From assembly GCA_002356455.1 (NCBI GenBank), contig AP017968.1, positions 434,001-498,000 of the forward strand: DNA of 64,000 nucleotides, written 5' to 3'. Below are positions 40,979 to 50,114 of this stretch, piece after piece. A program made the position numbers and the translations under genes. The stretch's first letter is position 1. Each line of letters starts with the position of its first letter. Source of the stretch: Fusobacterium varium. Its GTDB lineage: Bacteria > Fusobacteriota > Fusobacteriia > Fusobacteriales > Fusobacteriaceae. The notes under the pieces were generated by a model that saw only the letters and a program-made list of their open reading frames with translations, made no database searches and had not been told where the DNA came from.

Positions 40979-42263
40979 AAGAGTTGCCTTTTATACTTTA
41001 GGATGTAAAGTAAATCAATATGAAACTGAAAGTATAAAAAATCAATTACTGAAAAAAGGGTATACAGAAACAGCTTTTGAAGAAGAAGCTGAAGTTTATA
41101 TAGTAAATTCATGTACTGTTACCAGTGTAGCAGACAGAAAAACAAGAAATATGCTGAGAAGAGCAAAAAAAATAAATCCAAGAGGTATAGTAATAGTTAC
41201 TGGGTGTTATGCCCAAACTAACAGCAAAGAACTTCTAGAAATGAAAGAGATAGATTATGTAATAGGAAATACTGATAAAAATGCTATAGTTAACTTTATA
41301 GAAGATATAGAAAACAGAACTATGGAAAAAGTAAAAAATCACAATATATTTTTAGATAATGAATATACTGAATATGAGTTTGCAACATTAAGAGAAATGT
41401 CTAGAGCCTATGTTAAGATTCAAGATGGATGTAATAATTTCTGTTCCTACTGTAAAATTCCTTTTGCAAGAGGAAAAAGCAGGTCAAGAAAGAAAGATAA
41501 TATAATTAAAGAAACAGAAAAATTGGTGAAAGAAGGATTTAAAGAGATTATCCTTATAGGAATAAATTTAGGAGCCTATGGTGAAGATCTTGATGAAGGA
41601 GAAAATTTTGAATCACTTTTAAAAGCTATATTAAAGGTGAATGGATTACAAAGAGTAAGAATAGGATCAGTTTATCCAGATAAAATTTCTGATGAATTTA
41701 TGGATATGTTCAAAGATGAAAAACTTATGCCTCATCTTCATATTTCACTGCAATCTTGTGATGATGAAGTATTGGAAAGAATGAAAAGAAAATATGGGGG
41801 TTCTCTTATTGAAGAAAGACTCTTAAAGTTAAAAGAAAAAGTAAAAAATATGGAATATACAGCTGATGTGATAGTGGGATTTCCAGGTGAAACTGAAAAA
41901 ATGTTCCAAAATTCCTATAATCTTATAAAAAAAATAGGTTTTTCAGGAATTCATATATTTCAGTATTCTGATAGAGAAAATACTCTTGCAAGCAGTTTTA
42001 CAGATAAAATAGATGCAAAGATAAAGAAAGAAAGAGCTGATAGATTAGAAGTTCTTAAAACAGAGATGGCATTAAAAGAAAGAAAAAAATACATAGGGAA
42101 ACATTTGAGTGTTCTTTTGGAAGAAAAAATAGATGGATATCTATATGGTTATAGTGAAAATTATCTTAGAGTGAAAATTAAGGATAATGGAATAGAGCTC
42201 AACAGTGTTATTGATATAAAAATAAATTCTTTAGAAAAGGAGATGTTGATAGCTGATGAATAA
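40965..42263 (+). CDS. mtaB: tRNA t6A37 methylthiotransferase MtaB
   Basis: 432-aa radical-SAM methylthiotransferase that converts t6A37 to ms2t6A37 in tRNAs reading ANN codons. The N-terminal cluster uses C14, C50 and C81; the radical-SAM cluster is C156, C160 and C163 in CNNFCSYC. A C-terminal TRAM domain spans about 370-432. The TLGCKVNQYE start is typical of MtaB rather than MiaB or RimO. It overlaps both flanking genes. Confidence 0.95.
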   Translation: MSFNKRVAFYTLGCKVNQYETESIKNQLLKKGYTETAFEEEAEVYIVNSCTVTSVADRKTRNMLRRAKKINPRGIVIVTGCYAQTNSKELLEMKEIDYVIGNTDKNAIVNFIEDIENRTMEKVKNHNIFLDNEYTEYEFATLREMSRAYVKIQDGCNNFCSYCKIPFARGKSRSRKKDNIIKETEKLVKEGFKEIILIGINLGAYGEDLDEGENFESLLKAILKVNGLQRVRIGSVYPDKISDEFMDMFKDEKLMPHLHISLQSCDDEVLERMKRKYGGSLIEERLLKLKEKVKNMEYTADVIVGFPGETEKMFQNSYNLIKKIGFSGIHIFQYSDRENTLASSFTDKIDAKIKKERADRLEVLKTEMALKERKKYIGKHLSVLLEEKIDGYLYGYSENYLRVKIKDNGIELNSVIDIKINSLEKEMLIADE

Positions 42264-43230
42264 AGGACTAGGAAAACTAAAACTAATAATATTTGTAATA
42301 GGAATAATAGTAGCTTTAACAGTTTTTTTGTTTATAAATATGAATGATGGAAATAGAGATCTGGATAAAAACAGCAGGTACCTTATAATTGGCAAAAGCA
42401 ACCTTATAGCTGTTTATGAAGATAAACTTGCTGTGAAAATACCTTATGAAATAAGCATCAGCAAAGATGAAACAGTTGAGGAGCTTGTAAAAAATAAAAA
42501 TAAAGAAGAAATAATGGCAGCAATAAATAAAATTCTTCCCGAAAAAGTTGATAACTATAAAGTTATAAAATTCGGAGATATAAAATTAAATGTAAAAAAT
42601 GCTAAAAATATACCAGAAACAAATATAGCAGACAAAAGATATATACTTACTTCAAGTTTATATTCTATGTTTGATTCTTTATATACAGATTCTAACAGAG
42701 CTAATGAAGTGAATGAAAATATAATAGTGGATATATTAAATGCGAATGGAAGAGCTGGATATGCAAGAAAAACAGGAGAAACTTTAAAGAAAAATCTTTC
42801 TATGAAATATAATGCTGCTAACTATGAAACATTTCTTGAAGAAAGTTATGTAATAATGAATGATATTTCTAAAGAAAAAACACAGGAAATTTTAATGCAG
42901 TTAGATGAAAAATATTTTAAAATTAAGGATGTTCCTTCTATTCCTACACTAGCCAATGTGGTTGTTATTTTAGGGAAAGAACAAAATATGGACTTTAATC
43001 TAGAAGTGATTGGAACTACTGATACAGCAGATGAAATGGGAAAAGAACTTAAAAAGTTAGGATATAAAAATATTAAAAATATTAAAAATGATTCAAAGGT
43101 TGAAAATTCAGTAATAGAATATAACTCTGAAGATTACTTTATTGCATACAAGATAGCTCAAAAGCTTGATATAAAAGATATGATAGAAAAGGATAGTCTG
43201 AAGAATAAAATAATGATATTTGCTAAATAG
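42256..43230 (+). CDS. Membrane-anchored LytR_C-domain protein
   Basis: 324 aa with one N-terminal helix (LKLIIFVIGIIVALTVFLFI, about 8-27) and an outside soluble part. Residues about 154-235 match the LytR C-terminal domain pattern (VDILNANGRAGYARKTGETL), and a second similar beta-alpha unit follows near 235-320. The LytR-CpsA-Psr catalytic domain is missing, so this is not a glycan ligase. It lies directly upstream of an MreD-like protein and PBP2, suggesting a cell-wall role; the function is not known. Confidence 0.7.
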   Translation: MNKGLGKLKLIIFVIGIIVALTVFLFINMNDGNRDLDKNSRYLIIGKSNLIAVYEDKLAVKIPYEISISKDETVEELVKNKNKEEIMAAINKILPEKVDNYKVIKFGDIKLNVKNAKNIPETNIADKRYILTSSLYSMFDSLYTDSNRANEVNENIIVDILNANGRAGYARKTGETLKKNLSMKYNAANYETFLEESYVIMNDISKEKTQEILMQLDEKYFKIKDVPSIPTLANVVVILGKEQNMDFNLEVIGTTDTADEMGKELKKLGYKNIKNIKNDSKVENSVIEYNSEDYFIAYKIAQKLDIKDMIEKDSLKNKIMIFAK

Positions 43231-43241
43231 AGGATGGACTG

Positions 43242-43655
43242 ATGATTTATATATTGTCTTTTTTAGGAATAATAATAGAAGCAAGCTTACCATTTAATAG
43301 CCCAGTATTAATAATAGCAATTCCGTTTTTTACATACCTTGTAACTTTAAAAAGGATTCGTTCAGTGAGTTGTATATTTTTGATGACTGTAATTCTTTCA
43401 TTGCAGACACATGATTTTGTAAGGTTATTTTTAATAATGGCAGTATTTTATTATCTGTTCAATTTTATATTTTTAAATTTTGTATATAGCAGAGAAAATA
43501 TTTTAAGTATTTCTATAGTGCAGCTTGGAATGTATTTTATAATGGTATATAAAAATTATAATCTTCATTATTTGATATTTAATTTTATTGGGTTTGTAAT
43601 ATTTAATTACTTGTATGTGGCAGTTATGCGGAAAAAGAAGAATACTAGAGGATAA
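43242..43655 (+). CDS. MreD-like small membrane protein
   Basis: 137 aa, almost entirely hydrophobic with four or five helices and a basic tail (RKKKNTRG). Sequence alone is too simple for a firm assignment. The position directly in front of mrdA (PBP2), as in mreBCD-mrdAB arrangements, and the size suggest MreD of the rod elongation machinery. No mreB or mreC is present nearby. AGAGGA precedes the ATG. Confidence 0.5.
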   Translation: MIYILSFLGIIIEASLPFNSPVLIIAIPFFTYLVTLKRIRSVSCIFLMTVILSLQTHDFVRLFLIMAVFYYLFNFIFLNFVYSRENILSISIVQLGMYFIMVYKNYNLHYLIFNFIGFVIFNYLYVAVMRKKKNTRG

Positions 43656-43660
43656 TAACT

Positions 43661-45502
43661 ATGAAAAATGGAAAAATTCAAATAAAATTAGGTTCAGATA
43701 ATAGTAAAAGAGATGTTGTATTTAAAGTTTTTATTTTACTTGTATTTTTAGGACTTGGAACAAGAATGATGTATCTTCAGCTTGTAAGAGGAGAAAGATA
43801 TGCATATCTTTCTGAAAAAAACAGATTTAAGTTAAAGAAGATAGAATCTCCAAGAGGAAAAATATATGATCGAGAAGGAAGATTGGTAGTAACAAATGGT
43901 GCAGGGTATAGACTTGTATACTTAAAAGAGAGAGACAGTGATCCTGAAATAGTTAGAGAAATCAGTGAAGTAACAGGTTATGATGAAGAATACATAAAAA
44001 GAAGAATAAGAAATGGAGAAATATTTCCTTATACCAGAGAAAATGTTTTGGTAGAAAGCTTAGATGAAGAAACTGCTCATAGATTAATGGAGAAGATAGT
44101 GGATTATCCATATTTGCAAGTACAGACTTATTCTAAAAGACGATACCTTTATGATTCAGTAGCTTCTCATAGTATAGGTTATGTAAAAAAAATATCAGAA
44201 AAAGAATATGAAAAATTGAAAGATGAAGGATATTCACCAAGAGATATAATAGGTAAAGATGGAATAGAAAGAGCTTATGACAAAAAACTTCAAGGTGAAG
44301 ATGGATATGAGTATATAGAAGTAAATGCTTTTAATAAAGTTCAAAGAAGGGTAGCAGAAGAAAAAGATCCAATACCTGGAAAAGATCTTTATATGACATT
44401 GAATATGGAACTTCAAGAATATATGGAGGAACAATTCAAAGAAGATGAAAGAGTTGGTGCATTTATTGCTATGGACCCTAAAACTGGAGAAATAATTACT
44501 ATGGTAAGTTATCCTACATATTCTTTAAATATGTTTAGTTCTCAAATTTTGAATGAAGATTGGCAAAAGATAATAACTGATCCAGGAAGACCACTGACTA
44601 ATAAGACAATAGCAGGAGAGTATCCACCAGGATCAGTATTTAAAGTAGTGTCAGCAATGGCATTTCTTGATAGCGGAATTGATCCTAAAGAAAAATATCT
44701 AGATAGAAATGGGTATTATGAAATAGGAAAATGGAGATGGAGAGCTTGGAAAGTTGGAGGACATGGATATGTAGATATGAAAAAATCTATTGTTGAATCA
44801 GCCAATCCATACTACTATAGATTATCTGACCAAATAGGTCATAAAGCAATAGTAGATACAGCTCGTTTGTTTGGATTTAATGAAAGAACAGGAATAGACA
44901 TTCCTGGAGAAAAAAGAGGACTGCTTCCAGATGCTGAATGGAAAAAAAAGGCAATGGGAAGCGGATGGTACAAGGGAGACACAATACTTTTATCAATTGG
45001 GCAGGGGTATCTTACAGTAACTCCTCTACAGATAGCTGTTCTTTATGCTACAATTGCAAATAAAGGATATGTGTATTCTCCTCATTTAGTAAAAGAATTA
45101 GTAGATTTTAGTGGGAAGGATGTAACTCCAATAATAGGAGAAAAACATCAGATAACAAAATTTCCTAAAAAATATTATGATGAATTAAATGAAGCTTTGA
45201 TAGCAACAGTTGCACAGGATAATGGAACAACAAAAGTTCTTAGAACCCCTGGAATGAAAGTTGCAGCAAAAAGTGGTTCTGCTCAGAATCCTCATTCTAA
45301 AACTACACATGCATGGGTGGCAGGATATTTCCCTGCAGATAATCCTGAGATAGTCTTTTCAGTTATATTGGAAGGAGCTGGAGGAGGAGGAGCCATGGGT
45401 GGAGGAATGGCTAGAAAATTTATAGATAAATATTTAGAGATAAAAAACAGGGAAAAAGGAATCAATGAAAATTCAGCTAATAATGAGGAGAAAGTTAATT
45501 AG
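43661..45502 (+). CDS. mrdA: Penicillin-binding protein 2 (elongation transpeptidase)
   Basis: 613-aa class B PBP. It has one N-terminal membrane helix (VFKVFILLVFLGLGTRMMYL, about 21-40), a PBP dimer domain containing SPRGKIYDREG at 63-73, and a transpeptidase domain. The active motifs are S325-x-x-K (GSVFK), SAN at 380-382 and KSG in AAKSGSAQN near 537. It crosslinks peptidoglycan during side-wall synthesis with the RodA polymerase, which is not in the window. It is 5 bases after the MreD-like gene. Confidence 0.95.
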   Translation: MKNGKIQIKLGSDNSKRDVVFKVFILLVFLGLGTRMMYLQLVRGERYAYLSEKNRFKLKKIESPRGKIYDREGRLVVTNGAGYRLVYLKERDSDPEIVREISEVTGYDEEYIKRRIRNGEIFPYTRENVLVESLDEETAHRLMEKIVDYPYLQVQTYSKRRYLYDSVASHSIGYVKKISEKEYEKLKDEGYSPRDIIGKDGIERAYDKKLQGEDGYEYIEVNAFNKVQRRVAEEKDPIPGKDLYMTLNMELQEYMEEQFKEDERVGAFIAMDPKTGEIITMVSYPTYSLNMFSSQILNEDWQKIITDPGRPLTNKTIAGEYPPGSVFKVVSAMAFLDSGIDPKEKYLDRNGYYEIGKWRWRAWKVGGHGYVDMKKSIVESANPYYYRLSDQIGHKAIVDTARLFGFNERTGIDIPGEKRGLLPDAEWKKKAMGSGWYKGDTILLSIGQGYLTVTPLQIAVLYATIANKGYVYSPHLVKELVDFSGKDVTPIIGEKHQITKFPKKYYDELNEALIATVAQDNGTTKVLRTPGMKVAAKSGSAQNPHSKTTHAWVAGYFPADNPEIVFSVILEGAGGGGAMGGGMARKFIDKYLEIKNREKGINENSANNEEKVN

Positions 45503-45575
45503 GTATATTTTAGTGTTATAGTAATTTCGAAGTAGTGGAGGTACAGAAAAAATACTATTAGAATAAGGAGAACAG

Positions 45576-47450
45576 ATGATAAAAAGAAACAAGGATACAG
45601 AGAGAGAATATTCGAAAAAGAAAAAAATAGAAACTAGTGGAATAAAAGAGGTAAAAGATATAAAAGAAAAAATAAAAGCGATAAAAGCTGGTATAAAAGA
45701 ATTAAAAGGAGATAGAGAAGAAAATAAAATAGAAGTTAAAGCAGAAAGAACTGCTGAAACAAAAGAAACAAAAAGTATAAAAGAAGAAAAAATGTATGTC
45801 ATTCCTTTAGGTGGACTTGAAGAAGTTGGAAAAAATATGACAGTCATTCAATATAGAGATGAAATAATAATAATAGATTCAGGAGTGACTTTTCCAGATG
45901 ATAATCTGTTAGGAATAGATTTAGTGATCCCCGATTTTTCATTTATAGAAAATAATAAAGATAAAGTGAAAGGACTCTTTGTAACTCATGGTCATGAAGA
46001 TCATATAGGTTCAATTCCATATCTTTATCAAAAAATAGATAAAAATATCCCAATGTTTGGAGGAAAACTTACATTAGCTTTAGCTAAATCAAAATTTGAT
46101 AATCCTGGATTTTCGAAAGAGCTTCCTAAGATGAAAGAAGTAAAAGGAAGAAGTAAAGTAAAAGTTGGGAAATATTTTACAGTTGAATTTATAAAAGTAA
46201 CTCATTCTATAACTGATGCTTATTCATTAGCAATAACATCACCAGCAGGAGTTGTATTTCATACAGGAGATTTTAAAATAGATCTTACTCCAGTAGACAG
46301 CGAAGGAGTAGACTTTGCAAGACTTTCTCAGATAGGAGAGCAGGGAGTAGATTTAATGCTTTCTGATTCAACAAATTCAGAAGTGGAAGGATTTACACCA
46401 TCAGAAAGAAGTGTAGGAGAAGCATTTAAACAAGAATTTTCAAAAGCTAAGGGAAGAATAATTGTAGCAGCTTTTGCTTCACATGTACATAGATTACAGC
46501 AGATAATAAATACAGCAGAAGAATATGGAAGAAGAATAGCTATTGATGGAAGAAGTTTAGTAAAAGTATTTGAAATAGCATCTAATTTGGGATATCTTAG
46601 AATTCCAGAAGGAATGATGGTAGCTTTATCTGAAGTAGATGGACTTAAAGATAATAAAGTAGTTATCTTATGCACAGGAACTCAAGGAGAGCCAATGGCT
46701 GCTTTATCCAGAATAGCTAAGAATATGCATAAACATATAAAAATAAAAGAAGGAGATACAGTAATAATTTCTGCAACTCCAATACCAGGAAATGAGAAAG
46801 CTGTTTCTAATAATATAAATAATCTTCTTAAATATGATGCTGAGGTTGTATTCAAAAAAATAGCAGGAATACATGTTTCAGGACATGGAAGTAAAGATGA
46901 ACAAAAACTTATGCTTAATCTTATAAAACCTAGATATTTTATGCCAGTACATGGAGAACATAAAATGCTTAAAGCTCATAAAGATACTGCGATTGAAACA
47001 GGAGTGCCAAAAAATAATGTTATAATTGCTCAAAATGGAAGCAAAGTTGAAGTAACAAAATCAGCAGTAAAAATTAAAGGAAAAGTAAATGCTGGTTCTA
47101 CACTTGTAGACGGATTGGGTGTAGGAGATATAGGAAATATAGTTTTAAAAGATAGACAGCAGCTGTCACAAGATGGAGTAGTAGTAATTGTTTTTACAAT
47201 TAGTAAAGAAACTGGTAAAATAATAGCAGGACCTGATATTGTAACAAGAGGATTTGTATATTCTAAAGAATCTGATGATATAATAAAAGAGGCAATTGAA
47301 GCGATAAAAGCTAAATTAAGTAATATAGAGGGACACTCAACAAAAGACTGGAATACATTTAAAAACACTACTAGAGATATAGCATCAAAATATTTTTATA
47401 ATAAAACTAAAAGAAATCCGGTAATATTACCGATAATCATGGAGATATAA
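45576..47450 (+). CDS. rnj: Ribonuclease J
   Basis: 624-aa metallo-beta-lactamase/beta-CASP RNase that degrades and matures RNA (5'-3' exo and endo activity in the family). The zinc motif is HGHEDH (H138, H140, D142, H143), and later catalytic and RNA-binding motifs include SDSTNSEVEGFT, HVSGHGS and MPVHGEH. The first 72 residues form a very charged, low-complexity Lys/Glu extension before the usual beginning (MYVIPLGGLEEVGKN). The upstream AAGGAG supports the long start; a start at M73 is possible but has a poorer ribosome site. Confidence 0.94.
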   Translation: MIKRNKDTEREYSKKKKIETSGIKEVKDIKEKIKAIKAGIKELKGDREENKIEVKAERTAETKETKSIKEEKMYVIPLGGLEEVGKNMTVIQYRDEIIIIDSGVTFPDDNLLGIDLVIPDFSFIENNKDKVKGLFVTHGHEDHIGSIPYLYQKIDKNIPMFGGKLTLALAKSKFDNPGFSKELPKMKEVKGRSKVKVGKYFTVEFIKVTHSITDAYSLAITSPAGVVFHTGDFKIDLTPVDSEGVDFARLSQIGEQGVDLMLSDSTNSEVEGFTPSERSVGEAFKQEFSKAKGRIIVAAFASHVHRLQQIINTAEEYGRRIAIDGRSLVKVFEIASNLGYLRIPEGMMVALSEVDGLKDNKVVILCTGTQGEPMAALSRIAKNMHKHIKIKEGDTVIISATPIPGNEKAVSNNINNLLKYDAEVVFKKIAGIHVSGHGSKDEQKLMLNLIKPRYFMPVHGEHKMLKAHKDTAIETGVPKNNVIIAQNGSKVEVTKSAVKIKGKVNAGSTLVDGLGVGDIGNIVLKDRQQLSQDGVVVIVFTISKETGKIIAGPDIVTRGFVYSKESDDIIKEAIEAIKAKLSNIEGHSTKDWNTFKNTTRDIASKYFYNKTKRNPVILPIIMEI

Positions 47451-47463
47451 AAGGAGAAAAAAT

Positions 47464-47772
47464 ATGGCATTAACAAGTAAACAAAGAGCATTTCTAAAGA
47501 AAAAGGCTCATGAATTAAATCCTCTAGTAAGAATTGGAAAAGATGGAGTAACTGACAGCCTTATTCAAAGTATATTAGAAGCTATAGATTCTAGAGAGTT
47601 ATTAAAGGTAAAAATACTTCAAAATTGTGAAAAAGAAAAAGAGGAAGTTTTAGAAGAATTTTCTAAATGCAGTGAATTTGAAGTTGTAGGAATAATTGGA
47701 AGAACTATTATATTATTTAGAGAAAATAAAGATAAACCAGCTATTTCATTGGAACTGAAAAGTATTAGGTAG
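47464..47772 (+). CDS. yhbY: YhbY/CRM-domain RNA-binding protein
   Basis: 102 aa, a complete CRM domain: LTSKQRAFLKKKAHELNPLV and IGKDGVTDSLIQSI, with a GxxG-like loop in VGIIGRTIILFR. In E. coli and others YhbY associates with pre-50S particles. It follows RNase J by 13 bases, with AAAAGGAG before the ATG. Confidence 0.92.
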   Translation: MALTSKQRAFLKKKAHELNPLVRIGKDGVTDSLIQSILEAIDSRELLKVKILQNCEKEKEEVLEEFSKCSEFEVVGIIGRTIILFRENKDKPAISLELKSIR

Positions 47773-47795
47773 AAAATGTATTTAGGAGGGAAGTT

Positions 47796-48281
47796 ATGAG
47801 TCCCGGAATAATTTTTAATAATCGAGTGTTGGATGTAGTATTTATAGCATGGTTTATAGCACAATTCTATAAAGTACTAACACCTATATTTAAAAGAAGA
47901 AAATTTGATATAACAAGATTGTGGGATACTGGTGGAATGCCAAGTTCTCACAGTTCTACAGTATCATGTCTGACTACATGTATAGCAATACGATATGGAA
48001 TAAACAGTGATATTTTTGCAATAACTATTATTTTTGCTGGAATAGTTATGTATGATTCTGCTGGGATAAGAAGAGCAGCAGGAAAACAAGCAGGAGTAAT
48101 CAACTCTCTTATAGAAAAGATACCACTATTTATTGGAAGAGCTCAGTATAATAAACATTTTAGCAAGGAAAAAGAAGCAAAACTAAAAGAACTCCTAGGA
48201 CATACACCTGTTGAGGTAGTAGTAGGATGTGCCCTTGGAATAATAATTGGATTGATATTTAAAGTATATCTACAAGGGTAA
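47796..48281 (+). CDS. Divergent PAP2-family membrane protein
   Basis: 161 aa with three or four membrane helices. It carries the DTGGMPSSHSSTVSCL motif (about 47-62) and the downstream YDSAGIRRAAGKQA (about 88-101) of the divergent PAP2/YuiD family, and ends with another helix. Typical phosphatase motifs are only partly kept, and family activity is not established. AGGAGG precedes the ATG. It lies between yhbY and dxs, 9 bases before the latter. Confidence 0.9.
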   Translation: MSPGIIFNNRVLDVVFIAWFIAQFYKVLTPIFKRRKFDITRLWDTGGMPSSHSSTVSCLTTCIAIRYGINSDIFAITIIFAGIVMYDSAGIRRAAGKQAGVINSLIEKIPLFIGRAQYNKHFSKEKEAKLKELLGHTPVEVVVGCALGIIIGLIFKVYLQG

Positions 48282-48290
48282 GGAAGGAAT

Positions 48291-50114
48291 ATGGAAAATT
48301 TAAAAGATGCAAGTGTAGATGAAATTAAAGAAAGAGCTGAAAAGATAAGAAAAATATTAATAGAAACTGTGAGTAAAAATGGAGGACATCTTGGCCCAAA
48401 TCTTGGAGTAGTAGAACTTACTTTATGTCTGCATAAAGTTTTTGATTTTTCTAAAGATAAATTACTTTTTGATGTAGGACATCAGTCATATATACATAAA
48501 ATATTGACAGGAAGAGAGGAAAGGTTTTCTACCTTAAGACAAAGAAATGGAATTGGGCCATTTATGGATCCTAAAGAAAGTCCCTGTGACCCATTTATAT
48601 CTGGTCATGCAGGAACAGCTCTTTCAGCAGCAGCAGGAATTGCATTAGCTGATCCTGATAAAAAAGTAATAGTAGTTATTGGAGATGCTTCTATCTCTAA
48701 TGGACACTCTCTAGAGGCTTTGAACAACATTGGTGCTAAATTGAAAAACCTCATCATTATATTAAATGATAATGAGATGTCTATTGGAAAAAATGTAGGA
48801 TCTCTTTCTAGGTTTTTTGGAAAGCTGATGGTAAGTGAAAAATATATGAATTTCAGAGATGATGTAAAAGCTATTATAAATAAAATAAGAATAGTAAACA
48901 GAGTATCTAATACACTTGAAAGAATGGAATTTTCTATAAAGAATTTTTTTCTTCCATTGAGTATTCTTGAAAGTCTTGGATTAAAATTTCTGGGAGTTAT
49001 AGATGGACACAATATAGAAGAATTAACTAACACTTTTAATAAAGTAAAGGATATGGAAGGACCAATTTTTATACATATAAAAACTCAAAAAGGCAAGGGA
49101 TATTCATTTGCTGAGAAGGATCAGGAAAAATTTCATGGTATATCACCATTTGATATGAAGACGGGTTCTACTCCATGTAAAACTAAAACTTATTCTAGCA
49201 TTCTGGGAGAAGAAATGGTAAAACTTGGAGAGAAAGATGAAAATGTTTATGCTATTTCAGCTGGAATGGTAAAAGGAACAGGATTAGGAGAATTTTTTGA
49301 AAAGTTTCCTAAGAGAGCTGTAGATGTAGGAATAGCAGAAGGACATGCTGTAACTTTTGCAGGTGGACTTGCTTCTATGGGAAAAAAACCATATGTAGCA
49401 ATTTATTCAACTTTTATGCAAAGAGGTTTCAGTCAACTTATTCATGATATTTCTATTCAAAAATTACCAGTTCGTTTTATAATAGATAGAGCAGGTATTG
49501 TAGGAGAGGATGGAAAAACTCATAATGGACTTTATGATATTTCTATGTTCACTACTATACCAAACTATATGGTCATTGCTCCTACTACTTGTGATGAGCT
49601 TATAGAGGCTCTAGAGATATCAAAGGATTTTGATGATGGACCTATGGTAATAAGAATACCAAGAGAAATTTCTTTTTCATTGGAAAATGATGAAAAATTT
49701 CAAATAGGTAAATGGAAAGAAATAAAAAAAGGGGAAAAAATTCTCTTTATAGCAACAGGAAGTATGCTAAAAGAGATTTTAAGTATAGATGAACAGTTAA
49801 AATCAAAAAAAATTAATGGAACAATAGTAAGTGCAGCTTCAATAAAACCTCTTGATGAAAAATACATATTGGACAATCTGGATAAATATGATAATATTTT
49901 TGTTATGGAAGAAGCTTATGAAAAAAATTCATTTGGAAGCAGTATCTTAGATTTTATTAATGGAATGGGGAAGAGAAAAATTATAAATAAAATAGCAATA
50001 GAGAATGGAATCGTGCCACATGGAAAGCGGGGAGAACTTTTGGAAGAATTTGGTTTAAAAGGAGAAAATTTAATTAAAAGAATTGAGGAAAAAATAGATG
50101 CAGGAAAAAAATAA
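48291..50114 (+). CDS. dxs: 1-deoxy-D-xylulose-5-phosphate synthase
   Basis: 607-aa thiamine-diphosphate enzyme joining pyruvate and glyceraldehyde-3-phosphate, the first step of the MEP pathway. TPP-binding features are GDASISNGHSLEALNNIG and, in the middle, FISGHAGTALSAAAG. The pyrimidine domain (about 300-460) contains AEGHAVTFAGGLASMG and RFIIDRAGIVGEDGKTHNG, and a C-terminal transketolase domain follows. AGGAAGG precedes the ATG. It overlaps the next gene by 17 bases. ispH is also in the window, but not adjacent. Confidence 0.97.
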   Translation: MENLKDASVDEIKERAEKIRKILIETVSKNGGHLGPNLGVVELTLCLHKVFDFSKDKLLFDVGHQSYIHKILTGREERFSTLRQRNGIGPFMDPKESPCDPFISGHAGTALSAAAGIALADPDKKVIVVIGDASISNGHSLEALNNIGAKLKNLIIILNDNEMSIGKNVGSLSRFFGKLMVSEKYMNFRDDVKAIINKIRIVNRVSNTLERMEFSIKNFFLPLSILESLGLKFLGVIDGHNIEELTNTFNKVKDMEGPIFIHIKTQKGKGYSFAEKDQEKFHGISPFDMKTGSTPCKTKTYSSILGEEMVKLGEKDENVYAISAGMVKGTGLGEFFEKFPKRAVDVGIAEGHAVTFAGGLASMGKKPYVAIYSTFMQRGFSQLIHDISIQKLPVRFIIDRAGIVGEDGKTHNGLYDISMFTTIPNYMVIAPTTCDELIEALEISKDFDDGPMVIRIPREISFSLENDEKFQIGKWKEIKKGEKILFIATGSMLKEILSIDEQLKSKKINGTIVSAASIKPLDEKYILDNLDKYDNIFVMEEAYEKNSFGSSILDFINGMGKRKIINKIAIENGIVPHGKRGELLEEFGLKGENLIKRIEEKIDAGKK

